The notes under the pieces were generated by a model, which was not told the DNA's origin, searched no databases, and was given only the letters and a program-made list of their open reading frames with translations. A DNA stretch of 64,000 bases from assembly GCF_015595035.1 (NCBI RefSeq), contig NZ_JADNRN010000002.1:388647-452646 (forward strand), given 5' to 3'. How positions within the stretch are numbered: position 1 is the first letter of the stretch; every line of letters starts with the position of its first letter. Source of the DNA: Marinibium conchae. Lineage in GTDB: Bacteria > Pseudomonadota > Gammaproteobacteria > Enterobacterales > Alteromonadaceae. The position numbers were made by a program, and so were the translations under genes. Positions 27,903 through 37,540 of the stretch are shown piece by piece.

Positions 27903-28715
27903 ATGCCTCATTCAAAATTCCATGCCAGTGACACCTTTTGGCGCTTACTCAAAGATGAAGCGATAAAAGTAGCCGCTCAAGAACCCATGCTTTCGTCATA
28001 CATTCACGCATGTGTTATCAATCACCATAATTTTGAGTCATCGTTGAGCTTTATATTGTCCAACAAGGTGTCGGACGACGTTATGCCAGCCATTGCTGTG
28101 CGTGAAGTGTTTGATGAGGCCTACCTGCTCAACCCAGAAATAGTCGAGTCAGCTGTCATCGATATTCAAGCGGTGGTTGCACGTGATCCTGCAGTTTCAT
28201 CTTTCCTTCCAGTGCTCATTCATTTTAAAGGCTTCCATGCCTTGCAAATTCACCGTTTAGCAAACTATCTGTGGCATAAAAATAGAATAGACTTATCTTT
28301 GTTTATCCAAAGCCGTAATTCGATTGCCTCAGGCGTTGATATTCATCCTGCAGCGGTGATTGGTAAAGGGGTTATGCTTGACCATGCAACCGGCATTGTC
28401 ATTGGTGAAACGGCAGTAGTTGAAGACAACGTTTCTATTCTGCAGAACGTAACACTTGGTGGTACGGGCAACGAGCAAGGCGATCGTCATCCAAAAATCC
28501 GCCAAGGAGTGATGATTGGTTCTGGTGCTAAAATTTTAGGGAATATCGAAATTGGTGAGGGGTCGAAGGTGGGCGCAGGCAGTGTTGTATTGAGTGACGT
28601 GCCTTGCTGCGTGACCGTAGTGGGTGTTCCAGCTAAAATTGTGGGCAAACCTGATTGTAATATGCCATGCGACTCCATGCAGCAAAATGTGCTGGCTGAT
28701 AAAGACGCGGTGTAG
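27903..28715 (+). CDS. cysE: Serine O-acetyltransferase
   Basis: CysE acetylates serine with acetyl-CoA, the first step of cysteine synthesis. From the ATG at 27903 the protein has 270 residues, near the 273 of the E. coli enzyme. The helical N-terminal part (E-P-M-L-S-S-Y-I-H-A) is followed by a left-handed beta-helix of hexapeptide repeats from D-I-H-P-A-A-V-I-G-K through V-G-A-G-S-V-V-L-S-D-V. It contains the catalytic H-A-T-G-I-V-I-G-E-T and G-G-T-G-N-E-Q-G-D-R-H-P-K loop. The open frame extends to GTG at 27834 and ATG at 27864, but the ATG at 27903 has a TAGGA ribosome site and matches the family start. It is convergent with yigB. Confidence 0.93.
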   Translation: MPHSKFHASDTFWRLLKDEAIKVAAQEPMLSSYIHACVINHHNFESSLSFILSNKVSDDVMPAIAVREVFDEAYLLNPEIVESAVIDIQAVVARDPAVSSFLPVLIHFKGFHALQIHRLANYLWHKNRIDLSLFIQSRNSIASGVDIHPAAVIGKGVMLDHATGIVIGETAVVEDNVSILQNVTLGGTGNEQGDRHPKIRQGVMIGSGAKILGNIEIGEGSKVGAGSVVLSDVPCCVTVVGVPAKIVGKPDCNMPCDSMQQNVLADKDAV

Positions 28716-28857
28716 TCTTTGCCGCTAAACGCAAGATATACAAAATTGCTTAGTCCGAGCCTCGAGCCTCATTGCATGAAGGCATAAAAGCATGAAGGTA
28801 CAAATACACGAGCCATGTTATGGAATTGTGTTTGGGCTGAGCAACAAGCCTGGTTTG

Positions 28858-29574
28858 TTAAGTAAATGCCAACAGCTCTCCTAGCTCATGAATTTCAACA
28901 TGCGGTAACACATGAACTCGTTCGTTTCTAATATCCATTGGTCTATCGCAAGCGTGCCATGCGCTAATCAGGCCAGCGTTTGTTGCACCAAACACATCTT
29001 TTTCTAGGTTATCGCCAACATGCAGTACTTGATGAGCCGCTATGTCTAGTGCATCTACTGCTGCGTTAAACATGTGAGGGTGAGGCTTCATTGGGCTGTT
29101 GATACTCGATTTAAAAACATGGGCAAAGCAGTGAGCAATACCAATCTGTTTTAGATTTACGTTGCCATTGGTGATGGCTGCTAATGGCAACTTTTCGGCG
29201 AGTTGCTCTAAGACCCCAATTTTTGCTGCCGGCACTGTAAAATTGCTGCGTTGATGGTAAAAATAGTCAAAGCAGTCATCCACAGCCTTGCTTAAATCCT
29301 GTCCTTTATAACCGCATTTTGATAGACCTTGATTTAACACTTGTTTACGTAAAACGCCCATGTCAGAAAAGAGGCGAGGATCAGCACGTAAAGCCTGCAT
29401 TTTATAGCTTTGCCAGTCTTTTTTATTGATCGCCGCAGCATCAGGGTATCGCTGCGCAATATAGTCTAAAAGGGCCTTTTCAGCCTCCACGATATATGGC
29501 CAATTATCATAAAGCGTATCGTCTAAGTCGAAGGTCATAGCCGAAATTTCACAGAACGGTTTGTAAATAATCAC
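28858..29574 (-). CDS. yigB: HAD-family hydrolase, YigB-like phosphatase
   Basis: The 238-residue protein has the HAD motifs. Motif I is F-D-L-D-D-T-L-Y-D-N near residues 15-24 with the nucleophile Asp, motif II is A-I-T-N-G-N, motif III is the later Lys in K-P-H-P, and motif IV is V-G-D-N-L-E-K-D. YigB dephosphorylates FMN and other small phosphates in E. coli. The order xerC-yigB is the same as in E. coli. Its GTG start overlaps the xerC stop by four bases, so translation is coupled. Confidence 0.9.
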   Translation of the reverse strand: MIIYKPFCEISAMTFDLDDTLYDNWPYIVEAEKALLDYIAQRYPDAAAINKKDWQSYKMQALRADPRLFSDMGVLRKQVLNQGLSKCGYKGQDLSKAVDDCFDYFYHQRSNFTVPAAKIGVLEQLAEKLPLAAITNGNVNLKQIGIAHCFAHVFKSSINSPMKPHPHMFNAAVDALDIAAHQVLHVGDNLEKDVFGATNAGLISAWHACDRPMDIRNERVHVLPHVEIHELGELLAFT

Positions 29575-30491
29575 TTCTTCTTTGCCCTAGGGTGAGACTG
29601 GTCATAAGTCTTAGCCAAATGTTGAAAATTGAGATGCGTGTAGACCTGAGTTGTAGATAAGTTAGCATGTCCTAACAATTCTTGAACTCCTCTTAAGTCG
29701 TTACTCGACTCTAGTACATGAGTTGCAAAAGAGTGGCGTAAAGTGTGCGGACTAATTTGCTGATATAGAGTTTGTTCCTTTGCCCATTTATCTAGTCTAT
29801 TTTGTACCTGGCGATTACTTATACGCTTTTTGCGTTGCGATAAAAAGAGTGCGTTTTCACTGCAGCCTTCAACTAATTTGCTACGCTCAAGCAGCCACTC
29901 TTCAATTGCCTTGTTTGCTTGCCTTCCAAGGGGCAAACGCCGTTCTTTGTTTCCCTTACCAAGCACCCTTATTTCATTGCTAGCTAGTAGGTCATTTAAA
30001 TCTAAAGACGTGAGCTCAGACAAACGAAGTCCACAGCCATATAACAGCTCGAACATGGCTTTGTCTCTTGAGCTAAGCGTATCATCGCTATTGAAGTTCA
30101 ATAAACTACCCATTTCATCCACATTTAGTTGTTTTGGCAGCGGCTTTGATTGCTTTAATGATTGAATGGATATGACGGGGTTGTGTTGTAAATGCCCGTG
30201 TTTGATAAGGTAGTCGCAAAAAGTACGTAACACACTAAGGCGAAGATTTATCGTTCGTGTGGAGAGTTTTGCCTGTGAGCATTGGACTAACAGCATTTTT
30301 ATGTGGTCAGGAGTAAGCTGCTGCCAATGACTAATGTTCAATAACGGCAGTGACGCAATAAGCTGGCGTTGATAATTCTTACAAGTATGCTCAGATAGCT
30401 GACGTTCGACACGAATATGATGAATGAACTTACTTAACCATGAAGTAAGGTGCTCGGGAAAGCTGCTTAATGACTCTCTGTCTTCATTCAA
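29571..30491 (-). CDS. xerC: Tyrosine recombinase XerC
   Basis: XerC works with XerD at dif to resolve chromosome dimers. The 306-residue protein has an N-terminal SAM-like DNA-binding domain (to about residue 105) and the catalytic domain. Catalytic residues are Arg in G-C-G-L-R-L-S-E-L, Lys in G-K-G-N-K-E-R-R, H-x-x-R in H-T-L-R-H-S-F-A-T-H, a further His in L-G-H-A-N-L-S-T-T, and nucleophile Tyr in Q-V-Y-T-H. All are intact. No ATG exists before the domain, so TTG at 30491 is the start. Its genomic position, between the DUF484 gene and yigB, marks it as the housekeeping XerC and not a phage integrase. Confidence 0.95.
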   Translation of the reverse strand: MNEDRESLSSFPEHLTSWLSKFIHHIRVERQLSEHTCKNYQRQLIASLPLLNISHWQQLTPDHIKMLLVQCSQAKLSTRTINLRLSVLRTFCDYLIKHGHLQHNPVISIQSLKQSKPLPKQLNVDEMGSLLNFNSDDTLSSRDKAMFELLYGCGLRLSELTSLDLNDLLASNEIRVLGKGNKERRLPLGRQANKAIEEWLLERSKLVEGCSENALFLSQRKKRISNRQVQNRLDKWAKEQTLYQQISPHTLRHSFATHVLESSNDLRGVQELLGHANLSTTQVYTHLNFQHLAKTYDQSHPRAKKK

Positions 30492-30500
30492 TACTGCAAC

Positions 30501-31214
30501 CTAATAGTGAAGTAGCTCAGGCATTGCCACATTTAGAAACTGTTGTAATTGTCTGATCAGCAGGGTATCCATATCCGGTGTGAAGTGCAATGGGTCGGCG
30601 CTACCAATAGCAAGAATACCGAGATTTTTGTCCTCACCTATCAGCACCAATGCCACAGATTCAGCGATACCCTCTCCGAATAACAGTTGTTTTTCGTGCT
30701 GACTCAATCTGCCAAAGAAAAAATCACTGTCTTTGAAGCGTTTTTCCATGAACAGTCGTTCCTGAATTTCAGGTAGTGCGAATGAGCCCTTGAAGGGTTT
30801 AATGCACGCTGAAGACATATCGAGTTTATCTTGCAAGGTTTCTTCAATCGTAAATTGCATTTCTGCGAATTCTTTGCAACGAAGCAGTTTGAGATTTAAA
30901 TCGGCGTAAATACGATAAATTTCTTCATTTTGCTTTGCGACAGCAACTAATTGACTTAATTTCGCATTTAATTGCTTCAGTTTTTTACGCAGTTGGTCAC
31001 TTTGCAACTCGACAAGGGAAACAGAGCCCTTTTGTTGATGAGGAATGGTGATTAGTTCTGCTAGATCAGGGTGCTTTACGAAAAAGTCGCTATTGTTAAG
31101 AATATAGTCGCGTACTTCTTTTTCACAAAGCTCTTCGTCTTTTGGAAGTACTTGGCTTTCGTAGTCTTGCGCAATTGCTTGCGCCGCATTTCCTTTAACA
31201 CTTGATTCATTCAT
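30501..31214 (-). CDS. DUF484 family protein (YigA-like)
   Basis: This is the DUF484 gene always found between dapF and xerC in gammaproteobacteria. From the ATG at 31214 it has 237 residues. It holds a conserved early segment with [10 protein letters not shown] and V-S-L-V-E-L-Q, a helical coiled stretch near residues 75-110, and a GAF-like C-terminal half. The role is unknown. A longer frame reaches back to 31286, but that would overlap dapF by 76 bases; the chosen ATG overlaps the dapF stop as ATGA and matches the family start. Confidence 0.88.
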   Translation of the reverse strand: MNESSVKGNAAQAIAQDYESQVLPKDEELCEKEVRDYILNNSDFFVKHPDLAELITIPHQQKGSVSLVELQSDQLRKKLKQLNAKLSQLVAVAKQNEEIYRIYADLNLKLLRCKEFAEMQFTIEETLQDKLDMSSACIKPFKGSFALPEIQERLFMEKRFKDSDFFFGRLSQHEKQLLFGEGIAESVALVLIGEDKNLGILAIGSADPLHFTPDMDTLLIRQLQQFLNVAMPELLHY

Positions 31215-32041
31215 AGCGTTATTTGTCCGTCGTAAATGTGTTCTGCGGGGCCTGTCATTTTGAGAAGACTGTCTCCCCCCTGCCATTTTATCGTTAGTTT
31301 ACCACCAGGAAGCGTTACATTCACTTCTTTATCTAGCTTGTCTTGCATTATCCCTATCGCAACCGCAGCGCAAGCACCGCTGCCACACGCTAGTGTTTCT
31401 CCTGCGCCTCTTTCGAAGACTCGCAGTTTAATATCAGTGCGTGACTCGATTTGCATGAAACCAACGTTGACACCTTCGTTAAAGCGTTCATTTTGACCGA
31501 TATGTGCGCCAATACCCTCTACGTCATGGTTTTCTAGGTCATCCACTTCAAGAACACAGTGAGGGTTGCCCATAGACACTGCCCCAAAGAAATAGGTGGC
31601 ATCATCCTCTCTGAGTATGTAGGTATTCTCTTGTTTATTCGCTTTGAATGGAATGCGTGCGGGTTCAAAAATAGGTCTGCCCATATTCACAGTCACGTTT
31701 CCATCTTTTTCAATATACAAAACCATACGGCCCGCTTTGGTGCTCACGACAATCTTGTTTCTATTGATCAGGCCTTTTTGTTTTACAAACTTAGCGAAGC
31801 AACGAGCACCATTTCCGCATTGCGACACCTCAGAGCCGTCGGCATTAAAGATGCGATAGTGAAAGTCTTGATCGGGGTCGTAAGGAGGTTCTACGATTAA
31901 TAGTTGATCAAAGCCGATACCAAAATTGCGGTCGGCAAGCTGTTGTATTTTCTCTTTAGAGAAAAAGACATTTTGTGTCACGTTATCGACAACAACGAAG
32001 TCGTTGCCAAGGCCGTGCATTTTAGAGAAATTTAACAGCAT
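31211..32041 (-). CDS. dapF: Diaminopimelate epimerase
   Basis: DapF turns LL- into meso-diaminopimelate for lysine and peptidoglycan. The 276-residue protein has both catalytic cysteines: one in G-N-G-A-R-C-F near residue 80 and the second in A-C-G-S-G-A-C near residue 220. The two halves share the typical repeated fold, with N-x-D-G-S-E-V-S-Q-C before the first site. It follows lysA by 70 bases on the same strand and is translationally coupled to the DUF484 gene. Length equals that of E. coli DapF. Confidence 0.96.
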   Translation of the reverse strand: MLLNFSKMHGLGNDFVVVDNVTQNVFFSKEKIQQLADRNFGIGFDQLLIVEPPYDPDQDFHYRIFNADGSEVSQCGNGARCFAKFVKQKGLINRNKIVVSTKAGRMVLYIEKDGNVTVNMGRPIFEPARIPFKANKQENTYILREDDATYFFGAVSMGNPHCVLEVDDLENHDVEGIGAHIGQNERFNEGVNVGFMQIESRTDIKLRVFERGAGETLACGSGACAAVAIGIMQDKLDKEVNVTLPGGKLTIKWQGGDSLLKMTGPAEHIYDGQITL

Positions 32042-32111
32042 GTGATTCTTTTCATTTTTGTTGTTTGTAGTATGAAATATTTAGCGCATTAAAGCCACTT
32101 GCTAAACAAGT

Positions 32112-33362
32112 TTAGCTAAGCTTATGCTCACCTCTCCAAAGGTCTTCAATGCTTTCTCTTTCTCTTACGACAATGGCTTGTGCCTTATCCACCATGATTT
32201 CAGCTGGCCTGCAGCGACTGTTATAGTTACTCGACATCACAAAACCATAGGCACCAGCGCTTCGCACCGCAAGTAAGTCGCCGGGGTTGATGGCCAACTC
32301 TCGGTCTTTACCTATGAAGTCGCCTGTTTCACACACCGGGCCAACAACATCATAAGTGACACTCTCTTGGCCACGGTTTGGTACGACTGGGACGATAGAC
32401 TGCCACGCGCTATATAGGGCAGGGCGTAATAAATCATTCATTGCTGCGTCGACAATTGCAAAGTTTTTCTCTTCGCCTTGTTTCAAAAATTCAACTTCAG
32501 TAACGAGTATTCCAGCATTAGCCGCAATAGCACGTCCGGGCTCTAGGATAAGCTTTAAATGTTCACGCCCTTTCATTTTACTCGCCATTGCTGCTGCGTA
32601 TTCATTAGGGTGAGGAGGTGACTCATTTTGATAAGGCACGCCTAAGCCACCACCTACGTCGAGGTGAGAGATGTTAATGCCATGCTCTGCTAATTCATCG
32701 ATAAGCACCAATAAACGCTCCAAAGCATCTACAAAAGGTGTGATATCAGTGAGCTGAGACCCAATATGACAATCCATTCCTTTTACGTCTAGGTGAGGCA
32801 TTGCAGCTGCTCGTTTGTATACACGCAAGGCGTCATCCCGGGCGATACCGAACTTGTTGGCTTTTAAGCCAGTGCTTATGTAGGGGTGTGTTTTAGCGTC
32901 GACATCGGGATTAATCCGAATGGAAATAGGGGCTTTAACACCTAAATTACCGGCAACCTTGTTTATTCGGTCAAGTTCGGCATCCGATTCAACATTAAAA
33001 CACATGATGTTTTGCTGTAATGCAAACTCAATTTCTGCGGAAGTCTTACCCACACCTGAAAAAACCACTTTTGTCGGATCACCACCTGCCTCTATCACTC
33101 GGCACAGCTCTCCTTTACTGACGATGTCGAAACCAGAGCCGAGTTTTGCTAGCACTGACAACACCCCTAAATTGGAATTTGCCTTTACGGCATAGCAAAC
33201 GAGGTGATCGTGCTCAGCTACGGCATTATTGAATGCGTGCCAGTGGCGTTCAATTGTCGCCCTTGAGTAAATATAAGTAGGTGTACCATACTTTTTGGCA
33301 ATATCTGCGACAGCAATGTCTTCAGCGAATAATTGATCGTTAGAAAACTGAAAATAATCCAA
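32112..33362 (-). CDS. lysA: Diaminopimelate decarboxylase
   Basis: LysA removes CO2 from meso-diaminopimelate to give lysine, using pyridoxal phosphate. The 416-residue protein has the PLP lysine in Y-A-V-K-A-N-S-N near residue 60. The H-I-G-S-Q and G-G-G-L-G-V-P phosphate-binding segments and E-P-G-R-A-I are present, as is the catalytic Cys in C-E-T-G-D near residue 345. It sits between lptM and dapF, so it shares an operon with its substrate's epimerase. The start is TTG two bases after the lptM stop, and the N-terminus M-D-Y-F fits relatives in Vibrio. A GGAGAG site lies about nine bases before it. Confidence 0.96.
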   Translation of the reverse strand: MDYFQFSNDQLFAEDIAVADIAKKYGTPTYIYSRATIERHWHAFNNAVAEHDHLVCYAVKANSNLGVLSVLAKLGSGFDIVSKGELCRVIEAGGDPTKVVFSGVGKTSAEIEFALQQNIMCFNVESDAELDRINKVAGNLGVKAPISIRINPDVDAKTHPYISTGLKANKFGIARDDALRVYKRAAAMPHLDVKGMDCHIGSQLTDITPFVDALERLLVLIDELAEHGINISHLDVGGGLGVPYQNESPPHPNEYAAAMASKMKGREHLKLILEPGRAIAANAGILVTEVEFLKQGEEKNFAIVDAAMNDLLRPALYSAWQSIVPVVPNRGQESVTYDVVGPVCETGDFIGKDRELAINPGDLLAVRSAGAYGFVMSSNYNSRCRPAEIMVDKAQAIVVRERESIEDLWRGEHKLS

Positions 33363-33363
33363 T

Positions 33364-33561
33364 TTAGAGGCTCTCCGTGGTTTGCTGATGCTTAGCTTGG
33401 GCTGTTAACAGCTCAGCGTTTTCTGAGTTACTTAGTATGGCATTGCTCTGCTCTTCGTTGGTTGGTGTTTCTTCTGGAAGATAAAGAGGCCCGCGTTGCC
33501 CGCAGGCAGAAAAAAAGGCGCTGGTTATCAGCACTACTGCTAATTTTAAGTATCGATTCAT
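33364..33561 (-). CDS. lptM: LptM (YifL) lipoprotein
   Basis: This 65-residue lipoprotein has the hallmark F-S-A-C-G-Q-R-G-P-L-Y-L-P near residues 17-29, with lipobox Cys20. LptM helps the outer-membrane LPS translocon LptDE mature by aiding disulfide formation in LptD. The polar C-terminal half is variable in the family. It heads the lptM-lysA-dapF-DUF484-xerC-yigB operon. In many gammaproteobacteria a divergent cyaY lies just upstream; here rraA occupies that side and no cyaY frame is present. Confidence 0.92.
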   Translation of the reverse strand: MNRYLKLAVVLITSAFFSACGQRGPLYLPEETPTNEEQSNAILSNSENAELLTAQAKHQQTTESL

Positions 33562-33803
33562 GGCTTTGAAATAACTCGCTTAATATGCTGCAACATTGCA
33601 CTGGAACCGCTGAAATTGCAAGTCTTAGCACAAAGATTTTAAGTGTGAAATTCAGATAATCCGAGCTTACTTTTAACTTTAGCAAAAACTGCTAGTATAG
33701 TTTATGAGCAGTGAGCAATAAATTGTCAGACTATTCTCATAATAAAGCTTTCTTTTCCCACATTGGGCAAGTGTAAATAGCGCATACCAGTACAAGGATA
33801 ACC

Positions 33804-34289
33804 ATGGACTACAATACCTCAGAAATATGTGATTTGTTCGCCGATAGCGTTGATGTTGTTAATCCGATTTTCACCAATTTTGGCGGTCGTTACTCTTATG
33901 CAGGTGAAGTAAGCACGATAAAGTGCTTTGAGGACAAAGGTCTTATTGACAAAGTGCTCGCCACAAATGGTGAGGGCAAGGTGCTATTGATTGATGGAGG
34001 AGGCAGTAAACGGCGAGCCTTGATCGATGCATACAACGCGCAAATGGCAGTGGATAACGGCTGGGAGGGCATCGTTTGTTATGGCAGTGTTCGTGAAGTA
34101 GACATTTTGGAAGAGCTTGATATTGGTATTCATGCACTGGTGTCTATTCCGGTTAACGCCGAACATAGGGAAAGCGGCGACCTAGATGTGGCAGTGAACT
34201 TTGCTGGCGTGACTTTTTTACCCGAAGATCAAATTTATGCTGATGGTACCGGTATTATACTATCACCAGAAGTTCTAGATATTGACTAG
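33804..34289 (+). CDS. rraA: Ribonuclease E activity regulator RraA
   Basis: RraA binds RNase E and lowers its activity, slowing mRNA decay. The 161-residue protein matches the family along its whole length. It starts [11 protein letters not shown] and has the [23 protein letters not shown] and E-E-L-D-I-G segments, with G-V-T-F near the end. It is a soluble ring-forming protein without the catalytic residues of the aldolase relatives it resembles. The ATG follows AAGGATAACC. It is divergent from lptM and convergent with a nuclease gene, with a shared terminator at 34317-34350. Confidence 0.96.
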   Translation: MDYNTSEICDLFADSVDVVNPIFTNFGGRYSYAGEVSTIKCFEDKGLIDKVLATNGEGKVLLIDGGGSKRRALIDAYNAQMAVDNGWEGIVCYGSVREVDILEELDIGIHALVSIPVNAEHRESGDLDVAVNFAGVTFLPEDQIYADGTGIILSPEVLDID

Positions 34290-34316
34290 TAGTGGAAAGC
34301 TTGAATCTTGCTGCAA

Positions 34317-34350
34317 TGAAAAAGGAAGTGAATAGACACTTCCTTTTCAT
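34317..34350. terminator. Bidirectional intrinsic terminator between rraA and the nuclease gene
   Basis: AAAAGGAAGTG (34320-34330) pairs perfectly with CACTTCCTTTT (34337-34347) around a six-base loop. The A and T ends make it able to stop transcription from both convergent genes. Confidence 0.85.
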
Positions 34351-34370
34351 TACTTTTTAAACGTGTTTCA

Positions 34371-35153
34371 CTATTTGGCGAACATCTCGTTTAAATGGGC
34401 TGCGATTCTAACTCCACCCTCTTGTAAACGCTGAGTGGCAGTCGGGAGGTGCTGATAAAGGTAGTCCCAACTTAAGCGATCGCTCTCTGGGTAAATCGTA
34501 TCTCTTATCGCCGCGCTTTCCATTATATATACGTGCGGATCTGTGATACTCCACGCTTTTGCTTGCTCAGGAGTGATTTTTTCACTTAGCCACTCGGTCC
34601 ATTCGCTGTAGGATAATTGGCGTCTATCCAGTAGGCCAGAGTCCCACACTCGGTGCAAGTTTGAGTCATCCCAAAAGAATTCAAGCTTAACGTCGTTTCC
34701 GCCACGATCGGTGCCATTACCCGCATGCAAGGGTTGATGTAGATCGCCAATGATATGAATAATAAATCGTAACGCTCGCTGACGTTCCTCAAGGGGCGCT
34801 TTTCCGTCTTTTACGATTTTCGTAAATTTATTTAGTGCGGTGAAAGCATCACCTTCTTCAGGCGCATGCTTGTGTTCCTTATACGACTCACCTACGGGCA
34901 CAGAAACATAGTGATAAGGCCCTGCTTCTTTTTGCCAGAAATCAGATGGGTTAGAGCGCATTTCATCTGCGTAAGTCGATGCTTCGGCCAAACTCTCATT
35001 TGGCAGCAAAGCTCGTATTGCTGCGCGTGCGTCGTCGCTAAGATACTGTTCTGCAATGGCGCCGGTAATTCTGTGCCCGGTTTGACCCCAAGCATAAACT
35101 TGTTGAACTGAGCTTGCTGCAATCAATGCGGTAGCGATAAGTAGCTTTTTCAT
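34371..35153 (-). CDS. Secreted S1/P1-family nuclease
   Basis: The 260-residue protein has a signal peptide of about 21 residues whose cleavage would leave Trp as the first mature residue (Y-A-W-G-Q-T-G-H). This is the rule in S1/P1 nucleases, where the N-terminal Trp binds zinc. Further zinc ligands are seen as H in G-H-R-I-T, Y-H-Y-V-S, and H-I-I-G-D-L-H-Q-P-L-H-A-G near residue 132, followed by G-G-N-D. The family cuts single-stranded DNA and RNA and can remove 3'-phosphates, and here would work in the periplasm or outside to scavenge nucleotides. Length fits the family. It has its own promoter space of about 50 bases to ubiX. Confidence 0.9.
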   Translation of the reverse strand: MKKLLIATALIAASSVQQVYAWGQTGHRITGAIAEQYLSDDARAAIRALLPNESLAEASTYADEMRSNPSDFWQKEAGPYHYVSVPVGESYKEHKHAPEEGDAFTALNKFTKIVKDGKAPLEERQRALRFIIHIIGDLHQPLHAGNGTDRGGNDVKLEFFWDDSNLHRVWDSGLLDRRQLSYSEWTEWLSEKITPEQAKAWSITDPHVYIMESAAIRDTIYPESDRLSWDYLYQHLPTATQRLQEGGVRIAAHLNEMFAK

Positions 35154-35201
35154 ATTTACTCACTTGTATAAACTAATATTAAGACTGTAGTTATGTAACT
35201 T

Positions 35202-35816
35202 TTACTCTTTATTGCTGTATCCCCAGCGTTCAACCAGCGATTGGTCGACACCAACATGATCGAGAATGCGAGCAACAACAAAGTCTATCAGATCGCTAAT
35301 TGATTGAGGTTGGTGATAAAAACCAGGTGCAGCAGGCATAATTGTTACGCCCATTTGCGATAATTTAAGCATGTTCTCCAGGTGAATGGTAGAAAAAGGC
35401 ATTTCTCTGGGGACTAATATTAACTGCCCGCGCTCTTTAATAACCACGTCGGCTGCACGCTCTATTAAGTTGTCGCAAGAGCCCATTGCAATCGATGAAA
35501 TACTGCCGGTACTGCAGGGGCAAACAATCATCTGCTTAGGTGCTGCTGAGCCAGATGCAACAGGAGAAAACCATTCCTCCTTGCCGCAAACAATAATTTG
35601 ACCTTCTGCGGCTGAAAAGCGTTCCGTGAAGAACTTCGCTGCCTCGTCGGGTCGGCCAGGTATTTTGATATCTTCTTCTGTTGCAAAAACCACTTTTGCT
35701 GCCGAAGATATCAGCAAAAATACAGTGTAATCCGCCTTAACCAACTGTTCTAACAATCGCAGTGCATAAGGGGCTCCAGAGGCACCTGTAATTGCAAGTG
35801 TGATGGTTTTACTCAA
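35202..35816 (-). CDS. ubiX: Flavin prenyltransferase UbiX
   Basis: UbiX joins a dimethylallyl group to FMN, making the cofactor for the decarboxylase UbiD in ubiquinone synthesis. The 204-residue protein begins with [15 protein letters not shown], the flavin-binding start of the family. It has the [22 protein letters not shown] segment near residues 98-120 and [14 protein letters not shown] near 135. The start is TTG with GGAGAGG before it. It follows mpl by 11 bases, so both are on one transcript; that mpl-ubiX pairing is common in gammaproteobacteria. Confidence 0.95.
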   Translation of the reverse strand: MSKTITLAITGASGAPYALRLLEQLVKADYTVFLLISSAAKVVFATEEDIKIPGRPDEAAKFFTERFSAAEGQIIVCGKEEWFSPVASGSAAPKQMIVCPCSTGSISSIAMGSCDNLIERAADVVIKERGQLILVPREMPFSTIHLENMLKLSQMGVTIMPAAPGFYHQPQSISDLIDFVVARILDHVGVDQSLVERWGYSNKE

Positions 35817-35827
35817 TTTTACCTCTC

Positions 35828-37210
35828 CTAGTTTTTTCGTAAAGCTGCGAGTATTTCGTCATGAATACCATTAAAACCACCATTGCTCATAATAAGAATA
35901 TGATCGCCACTCTTAGCGCTTGCACTTACTGTATCGACAATCGCTTTTGTATTTTGGTATAGGTGTACGTTAACTTCGCTATTTGCGACCATTTCCGACA
36001 AGGACCAATCTAAATTCGGCGGTTCGAAAATGTGCACTTCATCGGCTAGTTGCCAGGATTGCGCCAGCGTATATTTATGAACGCCCATTTTCATCGTGTT
36101 TGAGCGAGGCTCTAAAATAGCGATAATTCGGGCATTTCCCACTTTTTTTCTGAGACCATCAAGGGTCGTTTGAATGGCCGTAGGATGGTGGGCAAAGTCG
36201 TCGTATACTATTATGTTGTTTACAATGCCTTTTGTTTCCATTCGACGTTTTACGTTTTCAAAAGAGGCTAACGCTGCAATGGCATCAGCAATTTGAACAC
36301 CTGCATTATGAGCTGCCGCGATTGCCATTACTGCATTGTTAACGTTATGTTCGCCAATAAGCTTCCACTCAACACAGCCTACTAACTTACCGTGATGTAA
36401 TACATCAAATTTGCTGCCGTCTGCCTCAATTAAGCTAACATGCCAGGCGTTTTGTTGTTTTTCACAAATTGCATTGGACAAAGAGCCAAGTGTTTGAATG
36501 TCGCTCCAACACCCTTGCTGTATAAGGTCGTTAACATTCTCATCATGTTCTGGGTAAATGACTAAACCAGTAGATGGGACGGTTCTTATAACATGATGAA
36601 ACTGCTTTTTGATTGCTGCTAAATCGTCAAAAATGTCAGCATGGTCGAACTCAAGATTGTTTATCACTAAGGTTCTTGGGCGATAGTGAATAAATTTTGA
36701 ACGTTTGTCGAAAAAGGCACTATCGTATTCATCAGCCTCAATCACGAAGAAAGGAGATACGCCTACCCGAGCTGACACACCAAAATTTTCGGGCACACCA
36801 CCAATTAAGAAACCTGGGTTCAAGCCTGTGCTCTCTAATATCCAAGCGATCATGCTTGAGGTGGTTGTTTTGCCATGTGTACCTGAAGCGGCAATCACCC
36901 AGCGGTCTTTAAGTAGGTTGTCGAGTAACCATTGTGGTCCGCTGGTGTAGGGTAGGTTACGGTCAAGTACATATTCCACGGCAGGATTACCGCGAGACAT
37001 TGCGTTGCCTATCACCACGATATCAGGCGTCGGCGAAAACTGCTTAGTGTCGAAGCCTTGTGTTAAGTCGATCCCTAAGCTCTCCAACTGCGTGCTCATG
37101 GGCGGATACACATTAGTGTCTGAGCCAGTAACGTGGTGACCAAGAGACTTGGCAATTGCAGCAATACCGCCCATGAAGCTACCGCAAATGCCTAAAATGT
37201 GAACATGCAT
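35828..37210 (-). CDS. mpl: UDP-N-acetylmuramate:tripeptide ligase Mpl
   Basis: Mpl reattaches recycled murein tripeptide (L-Ala-gamma-D-Glu-meso-DAP) to UDP-MurNAc. The 460-residue protein has the Mur ligase layout. The N-terminal Rossmann part is [12 protein letters not shown], the ATP loop is [11 protein letters not shown] near residues 108-118, and [11 protein letters not shown] is near 178. The C-terminal domain includes [10 protein letters not shown] near 340 and [10 protein letters not shown]. The start [10 protein letters not shown] matches E. coli Mpl rather than MurC. It is divergent from fbp and leads into ubiX. Confidence 0.95.
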   Translation of the reverse strand: MHVHILGICGSFMGGIAAIAKSLGHHVTGSDTNVYPPMSTQLESLGIDLTQGFDTKQFSPTPDIVVIGNAMSRGNPAVEYVLDRNLPYTSGPQWLLDNLLKDRWVIAASGTHGKTTTSSMIAWILESTGLNPGFLIGGVPENFGVSARVGVSPFFVIEADEYDSAFFDKRSKFIHYRPRTLVINNLEFDHADIFDDLAAIKKQFHHVIRTVPSTGLVIYPEHDENVNDLIQQGCWSDIQTLGSLSNAICEKQQNAWHVSLIEADGSKFDVLHHGKLVGCVEWKLIGEHNVNNAVMAIAAAHNAGVQIADAIAALASFENVKRRMETKGIVNNIIVYDDFAHHPTAIQTTLDGLRKKVGNARIIAILEPRSNTMKMGVHKYTLAQSWQLADEVHIFEPPNLDWSLSEMVANSEVNVHLYQNTKAIVDTVSASAKSGDHILIMSNGGFNGIHDEILAALRKN

Positions 37211-37540
37211 ATCATTTATCTTTGTTTTCTTTTTACTTTAGCAAATCGTAGCTATATGCCCAGCTTCTTTTTTCAAAACTCAGCAAACTGTTTTTGTTCA
37301 CAATATTGTTGCCTATGCGTTTTGAGTATCAATTTGGGCTATAAATTTGGCTAATTCCTGCATACGTATGCAATAACATGGTCGCAATTTAAACCTCGCA
37401 CGGTTACAATAGCGACCCGACGCTATCGGGGTTATACACCCACTTCAAACACGAATTATTTTTGGCACATATCAAGGCTGGTAGCGCGCATGTAGGCCTG
37501 ATGTTTGACCAAGAAACCAAACTAAGGAACCCTTGGTACC
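37211..37540. other. Divergent intergenic region between mpl and fbp
   Basis: This 330-base gap has no supported gene. It holds the perfect palindrome at 37359-37372 and a smaller inverted repeat ATAGCG-N6-CGCTAT starting near 37413. Both are in the half nearest fbp and could be regulator sites or hairpins. Confidence 0.5.
37359..37372. promoter_or_regulatory. Perfect 14-bp palindrome upstream of fbp
   Basis: TGCATACGTATGCA is its own reverse complement over all 14 bases. It lies about 170 bases before the fbp start and 150 before the mpl start, a position compatible with a dimeric repressor or activator site. No regulator gene is near. Confidence 0.4.

Noticed and set aside
28775-28805. Direct repeat GCATGAAGG in the cysE-yigB gap
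   Set aside because: Only two short copies are present, with no spacer pattern, so it is neither a CRISPR unit nor a convincing regulatory site.
29571-30491. Tyrosine recombinase as sign of an integrated element
   Set aside because: Its neighbours and length mark it as housekeeping XerC; no attachment-site repeats or phage genes are near.
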